Below are positions 1-5,269 of a DNA stretch of 6,079 nucleotides, piece by piece. Source of the stretch: an uncultured Bacilli bacterium. Lineage in GTDB: Bacteria; Bacillota_I; Bacilli_A; RF39; UBA660. Numbering within the stretch: the first letter of the stretch is position 1; every line of letters begins with the position of its first letter. Location of the stretch: contig CALVIK010000096.1 in NCBI GenBank assembly GCA_944329545.1, forward strand, positions 1-6,079, read 5' to 3'. A program made the position numbers and the translations under genes. The notes under the pieces are model-generated. The model saw only the letters and a program-made list of their open reading frames with translations, did not search any database and was not told the origin of the DNA.

Positions 1-841
1 ATGTTGGCGCAAGTTCATAAGGCATAGCACCTCTAGCCATAGCGGCATCGGCTCCTAGTGAAGGTATTTTTTCTGCTACCCAGCAAGCGGGCTGTAATGG
101 TGTCCAGAAAAATCCTGGGGCAATCGCATTTACTCTAATATTTTTTAAAGCTAAATTTCTAGCAAGAGCTCTAGTAAATCCCACAATCGCACCTTTAGTA
201 GTTACATAATCAATTAACTGTGGATCACCATAAAAAGTAGTAACAGAAGTTAAATTAATAATAGAAGCTCCTGATTTTAAATAAGGTAAAGCTGCTTTAG
301 TTAAATAAAACATGCCATAAATATTTACTTTCATAGTTCTATCAAATTGTTCATCACTAATACATTCTAAAGAATCTTGTTGATATTGAACACCAGCATT
401 ATTAACTAAAATATCAATTTTACCGAAGGCTTCTAATGCTTTTGTAACAATGTTTTCGCAAAAGCTTTTATTTGTTATATCACCGGATAAAAGTAAACAT
501 TCACCGCCTAAAGTTTCAATATATTCTTTTGTAAATAAAGCATCTTCATGTTCATTTAAATAAGGAATAACAACTTTTGCCCCTTCTTTTACAAAAGCAA
601 TAGCAGCGGCTCTTCCGAGCCCACTATCTCCGCCGGTTATAATTGCTACTTTTCCTTTTAATTTTCCGCTACCTTTATAATTTGGATTATCAAAAATTGG
701 ATTAGGTGTCATTAAGTATTCCATACCTGGTTGCTCATTTTGTGATTGCTCAGGTGCCATAATATTATATTCAGTACTTTTAACACCCACATTATTATAG
801 TAGTTATAAAATTGATTGCCAAACTTGTAATCGTAATTCAC
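1..841 (-). CDS. SDR-family NAD(P)-dependent oxidoreductase, general-stress YhdF/YdaD type (C-terminus cut by window edge)
   Basis: A classical short-chain dehydrogenase/reductase, a soluble Rossmann-fold enzyme using NAD(P)(H). I translated 280 codons up to the window edge. Visible motifs are the cofactor loop TGGDSGLG (residues 69-76), NNAG (147-150), Asn173, Ser199, the YxxxK pair Tyr212/Lys216 and a PG motif (242-243), so the Asn-Ser-Tyr-Lys tetrad looks intact. The segment QPGMEYLMTPNPIFDNPNYK before the fold is typical of the Bacillus general stress protein 39/YhdF/YdaD subgroup, whose substrate is not well defined. The start is GTG at 841-839, supported by AAAGGGGG at 856-849; the internal ATG at 760 has no such site. 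The GTG start adds about 27 Asn/Tyr-rich residues. Family members run to about 285-300 aa, so perhaps 10-35 residues are missing. It diverges from the gene at 943. Confidence 0.93.
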   Translation of the reverse strand, partial: MNYDYKFGNQFYNYYNNVGVKSTEYNIMAPEQSQNEQPGMEYLMTPNPIFDNPNYKGSGKLKGKVAIITGGDSGLGRAAAIAFVKEGAKVVIPYLNEHEDALFTKEYIETLGGECLLLSGDITNKSFCENIVTKALEAFGKIDILVNNAGVQYQQDSLECISDEQFDRTMKVNIYGMFYLTKAALPYLKSGASIINLTSVTTFYGDPQLIDYVTTKGAIVGFTRALARNLALKNIRVNAIAPGFFWTPLQPACWVAEKIPSLGADAAMARGAMPYELAPT

Positions 842-942
842 TTTATTTCCCCCTTTATTTTAATATATGTTGTAATAATTATTAGGTTAAAAAAATGTAT
901 ATTATTTTAATATTTAACCAATATATATTTGGAGGGATATAA
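842..942. promoter_or_regulatory. Divergent intergenic region with inverted repeat and possible SDR promoter
   Basis: This 101-base gap separates two divergent genes. It holds GGTTAAA (885-891) and its inverse TTTAACC (913-919), with ATATT/AATAT nested between them, so it could be an operator, though such palindromes arise easily in AT-rich DNA. On the minus strand TTAACC (890-885), a 17-base spacer and TATATT (867-862) resemble a housekeeping promoter, but the predicted start near 855 would fall inside the ribosome binding site, which weakens it. I see no sigma-B-like GTTTAA...GGGTAT pair. GGAGGG (931-936) is the ribosome binding site of the plus-strand gene; its promoter could not be resolved. 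Confidence 0.3.
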
Positions 943-1377
943 ATGAAAGATGAAAATGAAGTAAATGTTTTAGATGAACTTAATAAAGGTGCCTGTATGG
1001 GCAAAGATGCTATTCATTTTATTTTAGATAAAGTTGAAGATAAAAAATTAAGAGAAGAATTAAATAATCAGTATAAAGGATATGAAAAAATTTCAAATAA
1101 AATTAAAGAATTGTATCCAGAATACAATGATGATAAACCGCATGAAACGAATGCCGTTAATAAAGTAATGACTTGGTATGGTATTGAGATGAAAACTTTA
1201 ACTGATGAAAGCACTTCCAAAATAGCTGAATTGTTATTGCAAGGAACTAATATGGGGATTATTGAAGGAAGAAAATTATTGAATCATAAGTCCGTAGATT
1301 CTGAAGTTCATTCTATTGCAGAAGAATATGTGAGTATGCAAGAAAAAGCTGTGGAAAACTTAAAGAAGTTTTTATAA
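943..1377 (+). CDS. Small helical ferritin-like (four-helix-bundle) protein of unknown function
   Basis: A 144-aa protein, highly charged and predicted to be almost entirely helical, with heptad-like leucines and no signal peptide or membrane segment. The layout of four helices with a QGTNMGIIEG segment at about residues 100-109 and a C-terminal ENLKKFL resembles clostridial and Bacillus small proteins of the ferritin-like/DUF2383-like superfamily; this is pattern recognition, not a search result. I see no ExxH pair of the kind that builds the di-iron centre in true ferritins, so iron oxidation is not supported. The start is fixed by GGAGGG six bases upstream of ATG. It diverges from the stress-type SDR gene and is closed by its own terminator, so it appears monocistronic. 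A stress-related role is only suggested by the neighbour. Confidence 0.85.
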   Translation: MKDENEVNVLDELNKGACMGKDAIHFILDKVEDKKLREELNNQYKGYEKISNKIKELYPEYNDDKPHETNAVNKVMTWYGIEMKTLTDESTSKIAELLLQGTNMGIIEGRKLLNHKSVDSEVHSIAEEYVSMQEKAVENLKKFL

Positions 1378-1402
1378 ATTTCCTGATTTTGGGAGATTTT
1401 TT
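1376..1402 (+). terminator. Rho-independent terminator after the ferritin-like gene
   Basis: AAATTTCC (1376-1383) pairs with GGAGATTT (1392-1399) over eight positions, including one T-G wobble. The loop has eight bases and the T tract runs from 1397 to 1402. The stem starts inside the stop codon. It is weak in G+C but well placed, just before the next promoter. Confidence 0.55.
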
Positions 1403-1403
1403 A

Positions 1404-1432
1404 TTTACACATATAAATAAAAATGTTATACT
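1404..1432 (+). promoter_or_regulatory. Housekeeping-type promoter with extended -10 for the 513-aa gene
   Basis: TTTACA (1404-1409), a 17-base spacer and TATACT (1427-1432), preceded by TGT, make a close match to a sigma-70/SigA promoter with an extended -10. The predicted start near 1439 leaves a short leader with GTGAGG at 1444-1449, which supports the TTG start at 1457. Confidence 0.7.
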
Positions 1433-1456
1433 TTTTTTAAGAAGTGAGGTTTTATT

Positions 1457-2998
1457 TTGAAAGCATTAGAATATATTAAAAATTATAAAAAAGGATTTGT
1501 TTTTGAACAGTATACTAGGATTATAGCTAATTTTAAAGAATATGAAAAAATAACAAAAGTAAAAATGCTTGAGGCTTTATATAAAAAATATGGTAATCCG
1601 GAAGGTATTATTAGTATTTGTACTGAGAGAGAATTGAAATATTTAAAATTAGTTTGTGTTAAAAATAAAGAATATTTAAATGACAAATATAATTGGGAAA
1701 GAACTACTTTAAGAAAAAAATTTATTATTTACGATGATTTTGATAGTGTAGAAATATATGAAGAATTACAAGATGCAGTTAATATTGCTTTGAAAAATAT
1801 CGATTGGAAACAAGTAAAAGAAAATGATAGAATAAATGAATTTTTAGTTAGTTTTTGTAAAATTCAAGGAACATCATTGGTTTTCCCTTTAATAAATCTT
1901 GGCTCGGGATTTTTAAATATTGATAGAAATAAAATTATCAAACATATTGAGACTAATTTAGTTTTTGATTATTATGTAGATATTATTGGTCGCACTTATG
2001 AAGAATTAGATGGAGAAATTCAATTAGCGGTTTATGATGATTTTTATGAGATTATTGATGAACTTGATGAAGAACGAGCAAAACAAGGAAAAGCACAAAT
2101 GACACCACTTACTATTGAGGATTATAAATCACTATTTTATAATGATTTTAATATGAATAACCCAACCATAAAAAAATTTTATGATGAATTAATGAAATTG
2201 CCGTTTTTTACTTTTTCGGCCATTAAACCAATTCAAGAATGTGCTTTGTTAAATATAGATAGGAAATCTTTAAAAGAAGCAATAAGTGCAATACCTGCAC
2301 TAGAAGATATTGATTTAACAGATTTCTTTAAATTAATGGATGAGGCTATGGATGAAATGCCATCGGGAGCTTTAAATGGGCTTACTCCTAATGATTTAAA
2401 AAAATTAGAAGAAGAAGAGTTAAAGTATAAATTACAAAAAGAGGCGAATTATACTCCGCAAGTAAATGCCTGTTTAAATCATAAAGATGCTAAATTGTTT
2501 TATAAATTATATTTTGCATTATTAGAATTTACTAATAAAAAATATCAGATAATTCCTGGATATAAAATATATAACATGAAGGGAATAAATCCTGCAGAAA
2601 TAAATGATATTATTGAAAAGTTTTGGCAAGTCAAAGATGAGATTATTTTAGCATTTACTTTAGCTAATCCATATAATTTTACTGCTGAAGAAATAGAACT
2701 TGTTAATAATTTCAAACAAGGTTTTCGTGGAAATTTTGTGTTAGCTAAATTTGAAAAAAATTATACGGCAATTATGAATGATGAAAAAGTATTTATGATT
2801 AAAGGGATTAATGATAACATTGATAATGTTGTTTCTTATGATTCATTACCTACCATGATTACAACAGCAATATTACCATTTAAAAATTATATTATTTATG
2901 ATGGCATTATTTCTTCATATCAAATTTCTTTTGGACCAGGTTTTAATAAAATTGTAGAAGAAGAATATAAACACTTTATGAAATATTATCATTTGTAA
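1457..2998 (+). CDS. Hypothetical protein, 513 aa, family not recognised
   Basis: I do not recognise the function. The start is TTG at 1457-1459, eight bases after GTGAGG and about 18 bases after a predicted transcription start. The protein is soluble-looking, Lys/Glu-rich and lacks a signal peptide or membrane helix. The first 70 residues are basic and helical. An acidic central stretch (about 290-330) is rich in Glu and Asp and ends in a likely coiled coil (KKLEEEELKYKLQKE). The last 80 residues alternate short strands with the string LPFKNYIIYDGIISSYQISF near 470-492, which resembles tails seen in uncharacterised Firmicutes proteins related to SEC-C-containing families; no SEC-C cysteine motif is present. 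The next gene begins 47 bases downstream on the same strand with no terminator between, so the two are probably co-transcribed. Confidence 0.85.
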   Translation: MKALEYIKNYKKGFVFEQYTRIIANFKEYEKITKVKMLEALYKKYGNPEGIISICTERELKYLKLVCVKNKEYLNDKYNWERTTLRKKFIIYDDFDSVEIYEELQDAVNIALKNIDWKQVKENDRINEFLVSFCKIQGTSLVFPLINLGSGFLNIDRNKIIKHIETNLVFDYYVDIIGRTYEELDGEIQLAVYDDFYEIIDELDEERAKQGKAQMTPLTIEDYKSLFYNDFNMNNPTIKKFYDELMKLPFFTFSAIKPIQECALLNIDRKSLKEAISAIPALEDIDLTDFFKLMDEAMDEMPSGALNGLTPNDLKKLEEEELKYKLQKEANYTPQVNACLNHKDAKLFYKLYFALLEFTNKKYQIIPGYKIYNMKGINPAEINDIIEKFWQVKDEIILAFTLANPYNFTAEEIELVNNFKQGFRGNFVLAKFEKNYTAIMNDEKVFMIKGINDNIDNVVSYDSLPTMITTAILPFKNYIIYDGIISSYQISFGPGFNKIVEEEYKHFMKYYHL

Positions 2999-3045
2999 AA
3001 AATCATATTTTTTTTAAAACAAATGTATCAAAAAGAAGAAAATAT

Positions 3046-3774
3046 ATGAATCAAGAAATGGCTAATTTTATTTATAGCGGTTTAATAAATATGCATAGAT
3101 TTATGTTAAAACAGTTACCGCATGGCAAAAAATATTTTACAATAAGAAGGCTGCATTCTGAAGTTCTAGAAAGTATGATTAAATATTTTAATACAGATAA
3201 GTTTGATGCTTCAAAAAATTTTGCAATTATGGTAAATGCCACTTGTAAAAAAGGATATGAAAAGGATATTTTTCTATCAATGGATAATGAAGCAGATACT
3301 TCAATATTATTGGAATTATTTTTTTACAAAAATCATTCAAAAGTAAAATCAATTACAGAAATATTTTTAGAAACTCATAGATTTAAAGCTGAAAAGAAAG
3401 TGAAAATGCTTGAAGCTATGCGAGATTCTTACGCTAGTTTATTTGTTATAAAAGATATTGATTCTAACAATGGATATGTTACTTTTGAAGATGTTTTTAC
3501 TTATAAAAAATATAAAGTTGTTGATGTTTCATTATCTATGCCAAACCATGAAAAAATAATAGATAAAGTTTATTTTTATAATCGCATTATTACTTATGAA
3601 GGAATTAGTTTTACCACTGCAATTCGTTGCGTAATACAAAGTGATAATAAAGAAGTAAAAAAATTTATCAAGAAACATAAATATAATCAAAACCATCCTT
3701 GTATTAGATGTTTAAGATTGTATGATATTTCAAGGCAATGTAATAATAAAATTGGTATATATACACCTGTTTAA
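3046..3774 (+). CDS. Hypothetical protein, 242 aa, with Cys-rich C-terminus
   Basis: Function not recognised. The N-terminal half is helical. Residues of about 120-200 look like a beta-rich module (ASLFVIKDIDSNNGYVTFED and the following strands), similar in style to a domain often found in uncharacterised SEC-C-containing Firmicutes proteins. The C-terminus holds Cys219, Cys222 and Cys232 with a nearby His217, which could bind a metal; this is an inference from spacing. The start is ATG at 3046 with only a weak AAGAAG upstream, suggesting low expression or coupling to the upstream 513-aa gene. The pair ends at a strong terminator, so they form a likely two-gene unit. Nothing in the sequence links them to the CRISPR elements downstream. 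Confidence 0.8.
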   Translation: MNQEMANFIYSGLINMHRFMLKQLPHGKKYFTIRRLHSEVLESMIKYFNTDKFDASKNFAIMVNATCKKGYEKDIFLSMDNEADTSILLELFFYKNHSKVKSITEIFLETHRFKAEKKVKMLEAMRDSYASLFVIKDIDSNNGYVTFEDVFTYKKYKVVDVSLSMPNHEKIIDKVYFYNRIITYEGISFTTAIRCVIQSDNKEVKKFIKKHKYNQNHPCIRCLRLYDISRQCNNKIGIYTPV

Positions 3775-3818
3775 TAGATGAAATCAGTATAAAAAATATT
3801 ATAATTAGGTTTAGTAAT

Positions 3819-3872
3819 AAAAAAAGCAATTAAATGTGAATATTATTTTATACGCACATTAATTGCTTTTTT
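3819..3872. terminator. Strong bidirectional Rho-independent terminator
   Basis: The left arm (3819-3838, ending AAGCAATTAAATGTG) pairs with the right arm (3855-3872, starting CACATTAATTGC) with a single bulged base. The loop has 16 bases, and A and T tracts lie on the two sides, so it can end transcription in both directions. It separates the unknown-function pair from the CRISPR-related region. Confidence 0.85.
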
Positions 3873-3888
3873 AGTATAAAAATTTTCT

Positions 3889-3918
3889 TTGTTAAATATT
3901 GGCTATTTATGATACAAT
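3889..3918 (+). promoter_or_regulatory. Extended -10 promoter pointing across the tracrRNA
   Basis: TTGTTA (3889-3894), an 18-base spacer and TACAAT (3913-3918), preceded by TGA, form a good SigA-type promoter with an extended -10. Transcription would start near 3925, run antisense through the whole tracrRNA, and reach the 70-aa gene after a leader of about 150 bases. In intact type II-A loci the cas9 operon starts on this side of the tracrRNA, so this may be an ancestral cas promoter; that is inference. Confidence 0.6.
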
Positions 3919-3941
3919 AGGATAAAAGATACATAATGATT

Positions 3942-3966
3942 AAAAAAAATGACTGCCTAAGCAGTC
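3942..3966 (-). terminator. tracrRNA terminator
   Basis: A perfect six-base stem GACTGC/GCAGTC with a four-base loop, followed one base later by eight T bases on the minus strand. It forms the 3' hairpin of the tracrRNA. On the plus strand there is no T tract, so it should not stop transcription from the promoter at 3889. Confidence 0.85.
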
Positions 3967-4036
3967 CCTTACACAAGTAAGTATTTAGGGTAAAACCTTT
4001 ATTTTAACTCACTATGTCATCTTAAATGGTATTAAA
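3942..4036 (-). ncRNA. tracrRNA for a type II (II-A-like) CRISPR-Cas9 system
   Basis: Read on the minus strand, this RNA has all parts of a trans-activating CRISPR RNA. The anti-repeat (4038-4011) is complementary over 28 consecutive bases to the repeat consensus. It is followed by a GAGT bulge (4010-4007) facing a two-base GA bulge in the repeat, then TAAAAT (4006-4001), which pairs with the repeat start GTTTTA. This 2-nt/4-nt bulge and 6-bp lower stem match the Streptococcus pyogenes guide duplex. Next come a nexus-like hairpin (GGT/ACC, 3997-3989), a hairpin CTTAC-TTGT-GTAAG (3981-3968) and a terminator GACTGC/GCAGTC (3966-3951) with eight T bases (3949-3942). The length is about 95 nt. 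It would pair with pre-crRNA, allow RNase III processing and load Cas9. No cas9 is in the window. The 5' end is estimated from the promoter. Confidence 0.93.
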
Positions 4037-4041
4037 ACAAA

Positions 4042-4070
4042 ATTATATGAATTTATTGATAAGGTGGTAA
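4042..4070 (-). promoter_or_regulatory. tracrRNA promoter
   Basis: On the minus strand TTACCA (4070-4065), a 17-base spacer and a perfect TATAAT (4047-4042) place the start near 4036-4033, at the beginning of the anti-repeat. The -35 element overlaps the ribosome binding site of the 70-aa plus-strand gene, so the two compete for the same DNA. Confidence 0.7.
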
Positions 4071-4073
4071 GAG

Positions 4074-4286
4074 ATGAATAAAAAAATTATTGAAAAATTA
4101 TTAAAAACAGAAACTAAAGAAGAGTTTTTAAAAATTTTGACTTCACAAGATGAAGAATATGAATTACATAAAGAATTATGGGATAAAGAAGTCATCAATC
4201 ACTTTTTAAAGTTATTTAATATGACTAAAGAAGAATTTAATAAGCAATTTATTCAATATCCACCAATCGATGACTGTGATGATTAG
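4074..4286 (+). CDS. 70-aa acidic protein encoded between tracrRNA and CRISPR array
   Basis: A small protein of unknown function. It looks like three amphipathic helices with an acidic tail ending DDCDD; by count there are about 17 acidic against 11 lysine residues, a net charge near -6. No signal peptide or membrane segment. The start is well supported by AAGGTGG (4061-4067), and the stop codon overlaps a terminator hairpin, both signs of a real gene. It lies where cas9-cas1-cas2-csn2 would stand in a type II-A locus, between tracrRNA and array. It has no resemblance that I can see to Cas9, Csn2 or Cas2. An acidic protein this small in this place could be an anti-CRISPR-like factor, but I see no match to AcrIIA proteins that I know; it may simply be a cargo gene. 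Confidence 0.7.
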   Translation: MNKKIIEKLLKTETKEEFLKILTSQDEEYELHKELWDKEVINHFLKLFNMTKEEFNKQFIQYPPIDDCDD

Positions 4287-4308
4287 CACTCAAAAATAGA
4301 GTGCTTTT
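4285..4308 (+). terminator. Terminator of the 70-aa gene
   Basis: AGCACTC (4285-4291) and GAGTGCT (4299-4305) form a perfect seven-base stem with a seven-base loop, followed by a short T run. The stem begins in the TAG stop codon. The same stem sequence recurs at 5246-5269. Confidence 0.75.
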
Positions 4309-4362
4309 ATTATACACTGCTTTATAGGTAGTGTGGAGAGTATTGTTCAGGGATACGAGGGC
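4309..4362 (+). other. Leader-position sequence, possibly containing an orphan spacer
   Basis: This stretch precedes the first repeat. It holds a hairpin CACTGC/GTAGTG (4315-4333). The 30 bases just before the repeat (4333-4362) are clearly richer in G+C than the surroundings and have exactly the length of the next spacer, but no repeat precedes them. The string ATACGAG (4353-4359) recalls the CTRCGAG end of some II-A leaders but sits three bases away from the repeat. No clear crRNA promoter is seen. Confidence 0.3.
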
Positions 4363-4464
4363 GTTTTAGAAATATGTCATCTTAAATGGTATTAAAACTT
4401 ACTTGATAATGATAGAATGTTAATGCTAGTTTTAGAACTATGTCATCTTAAATGGTATTAAAAT
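4363..4464 (+). CRISPR. Minimal type II-A-like CRISPR array: two repeats, one spacer
   Basis: Two 36-base repeats (4363-4398 and 4429-4464) flank a 30-base spacer (4399-4428). They start GTTTTAGAA, contain TATGTCATCTTAAATGGT and end ATTAAAA plus C or T. They differ from each other at two places: base 10 is A in the first repeat, where the anti-repeat expects C, and base 36 is T in the last. Repeat length, spacer length and the GTTTTAGA start are those of Cas9-associated arrays, and the tracrRNA nearby matches. A changed 3' end in the last repeat fits an array read on the plus strand with its leader on the left. No cas genes adjoin it. The last repeat touches a decayed minus-strand gene. Confidence 0.88.
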
Positions 4465-4974
4465 GAAAAATTGTTATTTTGGTTATCTGGCAATGGTGCA
4501 ATTAGTGTGTCATCATAATTTTTTCTTAATTCTTCTACCTGTTTAACTTGTTTTCTAAAATTATTTTTCTCTTTTAGGATATAGTTATTATCATTATAAA
4601 TTAACGAATTAAGTCTTTTTATTTCTTTGTTAATTTCTTATTTATTATTAAAAAAAGAACTATTTCTAGTCCTTCATCATTATGAATATTTTTTACCCTA
4701 CTACTTTTACTATCTTATTTATAAACCACTTTATTATTTTTGATTTTGTCTTGAATTGATAATTCCAAATTTTGTAAATCATTTTCAGCACCTCTATTTT
4801 GAACACTATCTTGTTTATTTGATTGCAATAGTTTTTCCCTAATATTTTCATATTTAGGGGGTGTTTTGCTTGTTCTGGTAATACAATATCTTTTAACTCT
4901 TCTTGTGTCAAGTTTAAATTAATCTTTTGGCAATCATTTTTATAAATGATACTGTCTAACACTTTTAATATGCT
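4458..4974 (-). pseudogene. Frameshifted remnant of a phage- or mobile-element-type gene
   Basis: On the minus strand one protein-like sequence continues through three breaks. It reads LTQEELKDIVLPEQAKH, then shifts frame at a run of five C (4861-4857), where one lost C would explain the change. It continues PPKYENIREKLLQSNKQDSV to an in-frame TAA (4717-4715), goes on as DSKSSRVKNIHNDEGLEIVL, shifts again near 4640-4656, and ends VKQVEELRKNYDD...NNNFSF at TAA (4460-4458). The pieces together give about 170 residues, charged and helical. The LPEQAKH...PKYENI part recalls the C-terminal part of phage minor head proteins, weakly. The stop codon lies inside the terminal CRISPR repeat. Its true start is not visible; a TGA stands at 4977-4975. 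Confidence 0.6.
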
Positions 4975-5172
4975 TCATATTATTATATAATTATCCTTGA
5001 AAGGGGATAATTATTTTAATTATTTTTAAGATATGCCTTATTCGATTTAAGATTATTGTTAGCTTGTGCTATATTATTTTTAGGATAACTTGAATCGTTG
5101 CCTATTTCGTGCATTAGGAAAAGTTTTTTTAGAGTATTATCCGTAGTGGGAGAGTTTTTTTCCTATTATACG
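4975..5172. other. AT-rich stretch with no intact gene; small open remnant on the minus strand
   Basis: No complete gene is seen. On the minus strand a frame of about 46 codons (5153-5016) stays open, reading SPTTDNTLKKLFLMHEIGND and ending in Asn/Lys-rich sequence; it has no start with a ribosome binding site and is probably debris of a former gene. A perfect 10-base inverted repeat, ATAATTATCC (4987-4996) with GGATAATTAT (5005-5014), follows its stop codon and may be a weak terminator, though no good T tract follows on the minus strand. Confidence 0.35.
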
Positions 5173-5194
5173 AAAAAGCCGACATAGTCGACTT
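5173..5194 (-). terminator. Rho-independent terminator on the minus strand
   Basis: AAGTCGAC (5194-5187) pairs with GTCGGCTT (5183-5176), with one T-G wobble and a three-base loop, and runs into a T tract (5177-5173). It ends the hairpin cluster downstream of the small broken gene at 5252-5419. Confidence 0.65.
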
Positions 5195-5197
5195 AAG

Positions 5198-5250
5198 GTG
5201 CTTTTGTAGGATTTGCACCTACTAAAACTATTAAGGCATATAAAAAGCAC
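5198..5250 (-). other. tRNA-like acceptor/T-arm fold
   Basis: On the minus strand GTGCTTTT (5250-5243) pairs perfectly with AAAAGCAC (5205-5198). Directly stacked on it is a five-base stem GTAGG/CCTAC with a seven-base loop TGCAAAT, which keeps the T-arm hallmarks G53-C61, T54, C56 and A58. Only 20 bases replace the D and anticodon arms and no CCA follows. It may be a tRNA remnant at an old attachment site, a structured small RNA, or coincidence. Confidence 0.3.
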
Positions 5251-5269
5251 TCTATTTCTTTTGAGTGCT
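5241..5269 (-). terminator. Terminator hairpin repeating the stem found at 4285
   Basis: AGCACTC (5269-5263) and GAGTGCT (5252-5246) form a perfect seven-base stem with a ten-base loop, followed by T bases at 5245-5241 reading and a further mixed AT run. The stop codon of the small broken gene lies at the start of the second arm. The stem is identical to that after the 70-aa gene. Confidence 0.65.

Noticed and set aside
1483..1686. Minus-strand open frame of 67 codons
   Set aside because: It lies wholly inside the well-supported 513-aa gene on the opposite strand and has no ribosome binding site; it is a shadow of AT-rich codons.
4003..4038. A third CRISPR repeat copy
   Set aside because: Bases 4011-4038 equal the repeat, but 4003-4010 do not. 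Read on the minus strand the segment is the anti-repeat of a complete tracrRNA with bulge, nexus and terminator, which explains both the identity and the divergence.
4074..4286. 70-aa gene as a fragment of cas9, cas2 or csn2
   Set aside because: It has its own start and stop signals, lacks the Cas9 N-terminal RuvC-I pattern, and shows no sequence that I recognise from Cas2 or Csn2.
4693..4962. Minus-strand 89-codon frame as an intact gene
   Set aside because: Only its first 32 or so residues look protein-like; after the C run the other frame carries the natural-looking sequence. It is better read as part of a frameshifted gene.
5224..5232. GTTTTAG on the minus strand as a degenerate CRISPR repeat
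   Set aside because: Only seven bases agree with the repeat start and the following bases diverge at once; chance is likely in AT-rich DNA.
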